Source of the DNA: JAWLGW01 sp964569055
GTDB taxonomy: Bacteria; Planctomycetota; J058
DNA length: 18,450 bases
Direction of reading: 5' to 3'
Assembly: GCA_964569055.1 (NCBI GenBank)
Contig: CAZMSZ010000127.1
Coordinates: forward strand, 1-18,450
The position numbers and the translations under genes are program-made. Shown here one piece after another: positions 13,797-18,450 of the stretch. The notes below the pieces were generated by a model. That model had not been told where the DNA came from and searched no databases. It saw nothing but the letters and a program-made list of their open reading frames with translations. The stretch's first letter is position 1. Each line of letters opens with the position of its first letter.

Positions 13797-14777
13797 ATGA
13801 GCTGGCGGCCGCTGGAGTGCGCGGGCGAGCCCCGCGAGCAGGGCTCGGCGCAGGGGGAAGCCTGGGCGGCCGAGCTGCGGGCCTGGCCGCGCCGGGCGCG
13901 CGGCGGCGGACCGCTCGGCCAGGTCCTGGCGCGACGGCGCGCGCGGCGACGGCGTTGGCCCGCCCTGGCGGCCGAGCTGCCCGAGCTCGCCGCGCGCCTC
14001 GAGGGGATCGCCGCCGCCGCTCGCGTGGCCCCGGGCGCGTTGCTGCTCGCCCTCGAGCGGGGCGAGGCGGCGGGCGGGGCGCTGGTGGTGCCGGCCGCGC
14101 AGGCCCGCGGCGGGGCCCCGCTCCTGGCGCTGGTGCTCGACGGCGAGGCGAGCGACTCCGCGCCGCTCGTGCGGCGCTCGGCGCCGCGGCGCGGGCTGAG
14201 GGCGCTCGAGCTCACGCGCGCCGCGCGGGCGGGGAGCCTGGCCGGGGTGAACGAGGCCGGTCTGGCCGCGCTCGCGCTCGACGTCGACCCCAGCGCGGCC
14301 CTCCCCGCCACGCTCTGGGCGCAGCGCGTCCTCGAGCGCTGCCGGAGCGTGGACGAGGCGCTGGCGTTCCTGGCGCCGGCCGGCCCGAGCGCCGGGCGCG
14401 GGCTGCTCCTGGCCGACCCGAGCGGCGCCCTGGCGCGCGTCGGCGAGGGCAGGCTCGAAGCCGACGCGCTGCTGGGCTGGGGACGCGCCCGCGCGCCGCT
14501 CGCGCGCCGCGCGCCCGCCGCGCCGCTCGAGGCCGAGGACCTCGTGGGCCTGCTCCGCGACCACGGCCCGCACGACCGCGGCGACGCGGCCACGCTCTGC
14601 CGTCACGGCGGCCGCGAGGCGCAGGCCGCGACGATCCTCGACCCGGGCGGGCGCGCGCTGCTCGCGGCGCTCGGCCGTCCGTGCGAGCAGCACTTCACGC
14701 GCGTCGGGCTCGAGGAGCGCGCGCCGGCGCGGCGGACGACCCGCCCGCGCACGCGCGCGCTCCCGGTGGTGAGCTGA
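13797..14777 (+). CDS. C45/NAAA-type amidase relative, probably without catalytic cysteine
   Basis: A 326-residue protein resembling the carcinine hydrolase/isopenicillin-N acyltransferase (peptidase C45) family. Matching landmarks, in order, are an EPREQGSAQGEAWAAEL opening (11-27) and an ARLEGIAAAARVAPGALLLL-like helix region (66-85). They continue with GSLAGVNEAGLAALALD (146-162), RVLERCRSVDEALAFL (177-192), LLLADPSGALARV (203-215) and LCRHGG...ILDPGGRALLAALGRPCEQHF (267-300). In active members an N-terminal Cys exposed by self-cleavage should lie around residue 95. Here that stretch is GGALVVPA, and the only cysteines (8, 182, 268, 296) lie elsewhere. It may be a pseudoenzyme. ATG 13797 is preferred over the upstream in-frame start because family similarity begins here. 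The SDR follows 1 bp later. Confidence 0.72.
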   Translation: MSWRPLECAGEPREQGSAQGEAWAAELRAWPRRARGGGPLGQVLARRRARRRRWPALAAELPELAARLEGIAAAARVAPGALLLALERGEAAGGALVVPAAQARGGAPLLALVLDGEASDSAPLVRRSAPRRGLRALELTRAARAGSLAGVNEAGLAALALDVDPSAALPATLWAQRVLERCRSVDEALAFLAPAGPSAGRGLLLADPSGALARVGEGRLEADALLGWGRARAPLARRAPAAPLEAEDLVGLLRDHGPHDRGDAATLCRHGGREAQAATILDPGGRALLAALGRPCEQHFTRVGLEERAPARRTTRPRTRALPVVS

Positions 14778-14778
14778 G

Positions 14779-15738
14779 GTGACGGCCCCCGGCGAGGGCG
14801 GCGCGATCCTGGTCACGGGCGCGGCCGGGTTCCTCGGCTGGTACGCGGCCGCCGCGCTGGTCGAGGCCGGGCACGCGGTGGTGGGCAGCTCGCAGGACGG
14901 GGCCGGGCTCCCGCCCGGGGTGGCGCCGCTGGCGCTCGAGCTCGGGGACGGCGGTCGGGCCGGCGCGGCCTGGATCCTGAGCGAGCGCCCGCGCGCCGTC
15001 CTCCACCTGGCCGCGATCTCCGACCCCGACGTCTGCGCGCGCGAGCCCGACCGCTGCCGGACCGTGAACGTCGAGGCCGCCGCCGAGCTGGCGCGCGCCG
15101 CCGAGGAGACCGGCGCCTGGTTCGGGTTCGCCTCGACCGACCTGGTGTTCGACGGCGCGCGCGCCCCTTACGACGAGGAGGACCCGCCCGCGCCGCTCGG
15201 GCCCTACATGGGGAGCAAGGCCGACGCCGAGCGCGAGGTGCGCCGCGCGCATCCCGAGGCGCTGGTCGCGCGCGTGGCGCTCCTCTACGGCCTGGCCGGC
15301 GGGCGCAAGGGCTGCTTCAGCGACACGCTCCTGACCCGGCTGGCCGCGGGCGAGGCGGTCTCGCTGTTCGCCGATCAGCACCGCACGCCGCTCCACGTCG
15401 AGGACGCGGCCGCGCTGCTGCGCGACCTGCTCGTGCGCCGCGCGAGCGGTGTGGTGCACCTCGCCGGCCCCGAGCGAGTCAGCCGGCTCGAGCACGGACG
15501 CGCCCTGGCGGCCGCCTGCGGGCTCCCGCTCGCGCTGTGCCGCGAGGCCACCATGGCCGACGTGCCGAAGCTATCGCCGCGCCCCGCCGACGTCAGCCTC
15601 CGGATCGAGCGGCTGGTCTCGCTGCTCGGGCGTCGCCCCTGGGGGATCGGCGAGGGCGCCCGCCGGGTCGGCGAGCGCTGGCGCGCCCGCCGGGGCGGGC
15701 CCGAAGGGGCGGAAAGCCAGGACCAAGGCCGGCAGTAG
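14779..15738 (+). CDS. RmlD-like SDR (sugar-nucleotide reductase/epimerase family)
   Basis: A 319-residue extended short-chain dehydrogenase. The NAD(P) motif TGAAGFLG is at 13-20, HLAAISDPDVC at 76-86 mirrors the RmlD family, STDLVFDG is at 119-126, and the active-site pair is Y143 and K147 in YMGSK. A PLHVEDAA segment (204-211) and PADVSLRIERL (about 268-278) are typical of the dTDP-4-dehydrorhamnose reductase-like C-terminal half. No other rhamnose genes (rfbA, rfbB, rfbC) are present, so its substrate may not be dTDP-hexose. The GTG start is 1 bp after the C45-like stop, so they are likely co-expressed. The last 56 codons overlap antisense with the exporter gene; the overlap includes the recognisable PADVSL region, so both frames appear genuinely coding there. 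Confidence 0.87.
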   Translation: MTAPGEGGAILVTGAAGFLGWYAAAALVEAGHAVVGSSQDGAGLPPGVAPLALELGDGGRAGAAWILSERPRAVLHLAAISDPDVCAREPDRCRTVNVEAAAELARAAEETGAWFGFASTDLVFDGARAPYDEEDPPAPLGPYMGSKADAEREVRRAHPEALVARVALLYGLAGGRKGCFSDTLLTRLAAGEAVSLFADQHRTPLHVEDAAALLRDLLVRRASGVVHLAGPERVSRLEHGRALAAACGLPLALCREATMADVPKLSPRPADVSLRIERLVSLLGRRPWGIGEGARRVGERWRARRGGPEGAESQDQGRQ

Positions 15739-18006
15739 CAGCAGGTCTCCGAGCAGCGCCCCGATCACCGTCACGACCATGCACAGCGCGAAGGTGCGCG
15801 AGATCGGGAACGCGCTCAGGAGCAGCACGCCGAGGCCGGCGGCGAGCAGGACCGAGGTCGTCACGATCGCGGCGCCCGTCCCGCGGAACGTGCGGCGCAG
15901 CGCGTTCTCGTAGGCGAGCGGCCCGTCCCGCGCCGGGTCCCACTCGGCGCGCAGGCGCGCCATGAAGTGGATCGTGTCGTCGACGGCCAGCCCGAGCGCC
16001 ACGCTGAACACGATCACCGAGGTCACGCGCAGGTCCATGCCGGCGACCTGCATGAACCCCAGCGTCGCGAGCAGCGGCGCGAGGTTGGGGAGCATGCTGA
16101 TCAGGCCCGCCTTGACCGAGCGCAGCAGCAGGCACATGACCGGGCAGATCACCAGGAACGCGGTGAGCAGGCTCGTGAACAGGTCGGTGATCAGGCGGTC
16201 GATCCCGCGGCTCGCCACCGGCCCGTCGCCCGTGAGCCGCGCCTCGAGGCCGAGGGCCGCCGCCCGGGGGGCGTCCCGCCCCAGGCCGGCCTCGATCCCG
16301 TCGAACAGCGCGTCGAGCGCGCGCGAGCCGATGTCGCCGGTGGTGGCCTGGATCCGCAGCATGCGCGCCTCGGGGGCCCACAGGCGCGCGAGCAGGTCGG
16401 TGCGCCCGCCCGCCTGGAGCGCGAGGGTCACCGCGAGCAGCCCCTGCTCGCAGGCGGCCGCCGTGCCCGGGAGCCTCCGCCAGCTCGGGTCGCCGCCGTG
16501 GCGGGCGGCGTTCCACTCGGCGAGGAGGTCGACGAGCGACAGCGGGCGCAACCCCGCGGCCGCGAGCCTCCCCTGGACGTCGCTCACGTAGCCGAGCGCC
16601 TCGGGCGTGAGCGGGCGCACGCCCGGCGCCCACTCGACCACCACCGAGAGCGGCACGATCCCGCCGAAGTCGCGCTCGATCCGGCGGTTCGCCTCGACCA
16701 CCGGGTCGTCGCTCGGGAACGCCTCGTAGACGTTGTTCTCGACCGTGATCTTGCTGGCGGCCCACGCCGAGCCGCCCATGAGGAGCGCGCTCCCGAGCAG
16801 GATCGCCCCGCGCCGCCGGATCGTGAGCTCGCCCAGGCGCTCGGCCGCCGCGTCGAACGCCCGGTCGCTCGCCGCCGAGCGCGCCGGCAAGAGCGGCGAG
16901 AGGTAGCTGAACGCGAGCGGCACGAACAGGACCGTGACCACGTAGGCGATCAGCACCCCGACGGCGGCCTGCAACCCGAACCGCTGCAGGATCGAGGCGT
17001 CGGCGACGGCCAGGCTGGCGAACCCGACGGCGGTGGTGAAGCTCGTGAGGAAGCAGGCCACCAGGAGGTGGCGCAGCGTCACCCCGAGCGCCTCGAGCCG
17101 CGGCCGCCCCTCCCCCAGCTCGCGGCGGTAGCGCGCCACGAGGTGGATCGCGTCGGAGATCCCGATCACGAAGATCAGCACCGGGAGCACGTTGTTGATG
17201 ATGTCGATCGTGGCGCCCACCGCGCCGAGCGCGCCCGCCAGCAGGATCAGCGACAGCAGCACGGCCAGCAGCGGCACCACGACGGCGCGCAGGTCGCGGA
17301 ACGTGAGCCACAGGATCGCGACGAACAGGAGGCTGCACACCGGCAGGAACGTGAGCTGGTCGGTGATCAGCCGCCGCGCGATCAGGACCCGCGCCACCGG
17401 GATCCCGGTCGGCAGGACTTCCATGCCCGCCGGGACCGGGACCGCGGCGAGCGCCGCCAGGCAGGCGTCCACTATGGGCTGCAGCGCCTCGAACTCGCTC
17501 CGGGTCGGGTCGAGGTGGGCCGCCAGCAGCGTCGCGCGCCCGTCCTCGGCGATCAGCCGCCCGCGCAGCAGCGAGTCGGAGAGCGCCAGCGCGCGCGCCG
17601 CGTCGAGCGCGTCGGCCCCGCGCTGCTCGAGCCCGGCCGGCAGGACCGCCTCGGGGTAGGGACGCCCCGCCGGCAGCACGTACGCCGACGCGAGCGAGTC
17701 CACCTGCAGCACGTGCGGCGCGCGCGCCAACGCCTCGTGCAGCCGCCGCAGCGCCGCCACGCCCTCGGACGAGAACAGCGCCTCGGCGCGCACGTGCACC
17801 AGCAGCAGGTTGTCGTCCTCGCCGAAGGCAGCCCGAGTCCGCGCCAGCTCGAGCTGCGCCGGATCGTCCGACTCGAAGATCCGCTGCGGGGTGAAGTCGA
17901 CCCCGATCCCCCGCGCCAGGTACAGCGCGAGCACCACCGCCGCCCCGAACCCCACGAGCAAGGCAGGCCGCAACCGCGTCGCGCGAGGGACCCAGGCGAA
18001 CGCCAT
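15571..18006 (-). CDS. MMPL/RND-family exporter
   Basis: An 811-residue inner-membrane protein of the RND superfamily, COG1033 (MMPL) type, predicted to move lipids or other hydrophobic molecules using proton motive force. It has two equal halves, each with one TM, a large periplasmic domain and a block of five TMs. TM1 is about 14-32, TM2-6 about 218-367, TM7 about 400-417 and TM8-12 about 607-764. Intramembrane acidic residues D285 (GISDAIH) and D676-D677 (VDDTIHF) occupy the proton-relay positions. The tail after 764 is Pro/Ala/Asp-rich. ATG 18006 is chosen because TM1 follows directly and the upstream open frame translates repeat sequence. No Shine-Dalgarno is present, but TATAGT lies 7 nt upstream. 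No periplasmic adaptor or outer-membrane partner gene is visible. Confidence 0.92.
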   Translation of the reverse strand: MAFAWVPRATRLRPALLVGFGAAVVLALYLARGIGVDFTPQRIFESDDPAQLELARTRAAFGEDDNLLLVHVRAEALFSSEGVAALRRLHEALARAPHVLQVDSLASAYVLPAGRPYPEAVLPAGLEQRGADALDAARALALSDSLLRGRLIAEDGRATLLAAHLDPTRSEFEALQPIVDACLAALAAVPVPAGMEVLPTGIPVARVLIARRLITDQLTFLPVCSLLFVAILWLTFRDLRAVVVPLLAVLLSLILLAGALGAVGATIDIINNVLPVLIFVIGISDAIHLVARYRRELGEGRPRLEALGVTLRHLLVACFLTSFTTAVGFASLAVADASILQRFGLQAAVGVLIAYVVTVLFVPLAFSYLSPLLPARSAASDRAFDAAAERLGELTIRRRGAILLGSALLMGGSAWAASKITVENNVYEAFPSDDPVVEANRRIERDFGGIVPLSVVVEWAPGVRPLTPEALGYVSDVQGRLAAAGLRPLSLVDLLAEWNAARHGGDPSWRRLPGTAAACEQGLLAVTLALQAGGRTDLLARLWAPEARMLRIQATTGDIGSRALDALFDGIEAGLGRDAPRAAALGLEARLTGDGPVASRGIDRLITDLFTSLLTAFLVICPVMCLLLRSVKAGLISMLPNLAPLLATLGFMQVAGMDLRVTSVIVFSVALGLAVDDTIHFMARLRAEWDPARDGPLAYENALRRTFRGTGAAIVTTSVLLAAGLGVLLLSAFPISRTFALCMVVTVIGALLGDLLLLPALVLAFRPFGPAPAGAPALADPAGALADPPGATPEQRDQPLDPEADVGGARR

Positions 18007-18013
18007 GGCCGCG

Positions 18014-18019
18014 ACTATA
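18014..18019 (-). promoter_or_regulatory. -10 element (TATAGT) for a leaderless exporter transcript
   Basis: Minus-strand TATAGT matches the sigma70 -10 consensus at 5 of 6 positions and ends exactly 7 nt before ATG 18006, placing the start site at the A of ATG. No Shine-Dalgarno site or clear -35 is visible. The spacing is identical to that at dgt. Confidence 0.45.
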
Positions 18020-18061
18020 GCGAGCGCGCAGCGCCCCAGCCTCCGCCACGTGACGGCGCAT

Positions 18062-18126
18062 TGAGGCTGTCGCCGCGAGCGCTCCTCTCGTCGAACCAGG
18101 AGCAGGGAACGCAGAGACGCGGAGAG
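18062..18126. repeat. Dispersed repeat, copy 1
   Basis: Begins TGAGGCTGTCGCCGCGAGCG, continues through CTCGTCGAACCAG and ends with GGAACGCAGAGACGCGGAGAG. It matches copy 2 over its first ~43 bases except for a 1-base indel in the CTCCTC run and a few substitutions. Its end shares GGAACGCAGAG with the tandem repeat at 18407. Confidence 0.8.
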
Positions 18127-18260
18127 CAACACGGTCGGCGCCGACTCCTCGCACCATCGCCACGCGCAGGAACGCGCGAGGCGAGCGTCGGACCGGCTCG
18201 CCGCGACCTTCTCGTCCGAGGGGAACGCCGGAGCCTGGCCTCGATTGCGACCACCTCTCG

Positions 18261-18316
18261 TGAGGCTGTCGCCGCGAGCGCTCCTCCTCGTCGAACCAGA
18301 AGAAGCGAACACAGCG
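18261..18316. repeat. Dispersed repeat, copy 2
   Basis: Same orientation as copy 1, starting TGAGGCTGTCGCCGCGAGCG and running through CTCGTCGAACCAGAAG. It has one extra C relative to copy 1. The trailing part (GCGAACACAGCG) is more diverged from the GGAACGCAGAG of copy 1. Confidence 0.8.
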
Positions 18317-18406
18317 CGGCCAAGGCCGCAACCAAAAGGGCGCAGGGCGTGGCCCAAGCCGCTGTCGCTGTTGCGAAGACCCCCCGCCTGTTGCCTGAAG
18401 AAGAAG

Positions 18407-18442
18407 GAACGCAGAGGCGCAGAGACGCAGAGGCGCAGAGAG
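18407..18442. repeat. 8-bp tandem repeat GCAGAGRC
   Basis: After GGAAC, four consecutive 8-base units read GCAGAGGC, GCAGAGAC, GCAGAGGC and GCAGAGAG. Two related units (GCAGAGAC, GCGGAGAG) close copy 1 at 18111-18126. There is no spacer structure, so this is not CRISPR. Similar AACGCAGAGACGCAGAG strings occur, from memory, in intergenic DNA of several unrelated phyla; I cannot verify that here. Confidence 0.75.
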
Positions 18443-18450
18443 CCCCCTCG

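Larger units (their letters stand above)
18020..18450. other. Non-coding end region with dispersed and tandem repeats
   Basis: About 430 bases upstream of the exporter. Open frames here exist on both strands but change reading phase between repeat copies and resemble no protein. The region contains two good copies and one possible degraded copy of a ~43-bp element, plus GCAGAGRC tandem units at the right edge. No tRNA, terminator or other gene is recognised. The repeats run off the window edge. Confidence 0.7.

Noticed and set aside
15593..18331. 912-codon minus-strand frame and similar long open frames antisense or out of frame to clear genes (e.g. 833-2125 +, 2026-3582 -, 7233-9287 +)
   Set aside because: Extreme GC content suppresses stops in all frames. 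These translate to Arg/Gly/Ala/Pro-rich low-complexity sequence without motifs, while the opposite or alternative frame encodes recognisable families.
18015..18335. 106-codon open frame in the repeat region
   Set aside because: Its peptide simply repeats the same DNA element in different phases (LCSLLLVRR, then LCVPCSWFDE), as expected for non-coding repeats.
18007..18357. N-terminal extension of the exporter by 117 codons
   Set aside because: The extension is translated repeat DNA with no signal peptide or similarity pattern; TM1 follows ATG 18006 directly and a -10 element abuts that ATG.
18062..18442. CRISPR array
   Set aside because: Copies are only two or three, diverged, unevenly spaced, and the tandem part has 8-bp units without spacers; no cas genes are present.

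Overview
The window is very G+C-rich, by eye well above 70%, with third positions almost always G or C and many GTG starts. It has the texture of a draft or metagenome-assembled genome from a high-GC soil or aquatic bacterium. Gene content (MMPL-type exporter, Ig-domain lipoprotein, ParB-like protein with a Lys/Ala tail, BagA/BagB-type ATPase pair, NrdG-like radical SAM protein) fits Myxococcota or another former deltaproteobacterial lineage, or possibly a planctomycete. No rRNA or other marker settles this. Two runs of exactly 100 N (10549-10648 and 12837-12936) show that three contigs were scaffolded, so distances across them are unknown.

Contig 1 (1-10548). On the minus strand, dgt-type dNTPase and mazG form a two-gene nucleotide-pool unit (2029 to the left edge). 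Divergent from it on the plus strand is a run of five genes: a charged coiled-coil protein of unknown family, an NrdG-like radical SAM protein, a ferritin-like PF10118 diiron protein, a Baeyer-Villiger-type flavin monooxygenase and a membrane-anchored unknown protein. The last three are joined by 4-bp GTGA overlaps. Converging on this run is a tightly packed minus-strand operon read from 10147 down to 6556: BagA-like ATPase, BagB-like ATPase, NAD kinase and a hotdog acyl-CoA thioesterase. Upstream of it is a 51-codon, very basic bL34-like protein with its own promoter and Shine-Dalgarno site.

Contig 2 (10649-12836). This carries most of a large lipoprotein with an Ig-like domain, its C-terminus lost in the gap. 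It also carries a 265-bp intergenic region with several hairpins, and the last codons of a ParB-like gene that begins on contig 3.

Contig 3 (12937-18450). This holds the main part of the ParB-like gene. Divergent from it are a C45/NAAA-type amidase relative that appears to lack its nucleophilic cysteine and, one base later, an RmlD-like SDR. A 12-TM MMPL/RND exporter converges on the SDR, and the two reading frames overlap antisense by 168 bp. The last ~440 bases are non-coding and hold a duplicated ~43-bp element plus 8-bp GCAGAGRC tandem repeats.

No complete, clearly new defence or mobile system is visible. The points most worth following are the radical SAM plus coiled-coil unit, the asymmetric BagA/BagB pair, the nucleophile-less C45 protein, the extra bL34-like protein, apparent leaderless promoters and the terminal repeat cluster.
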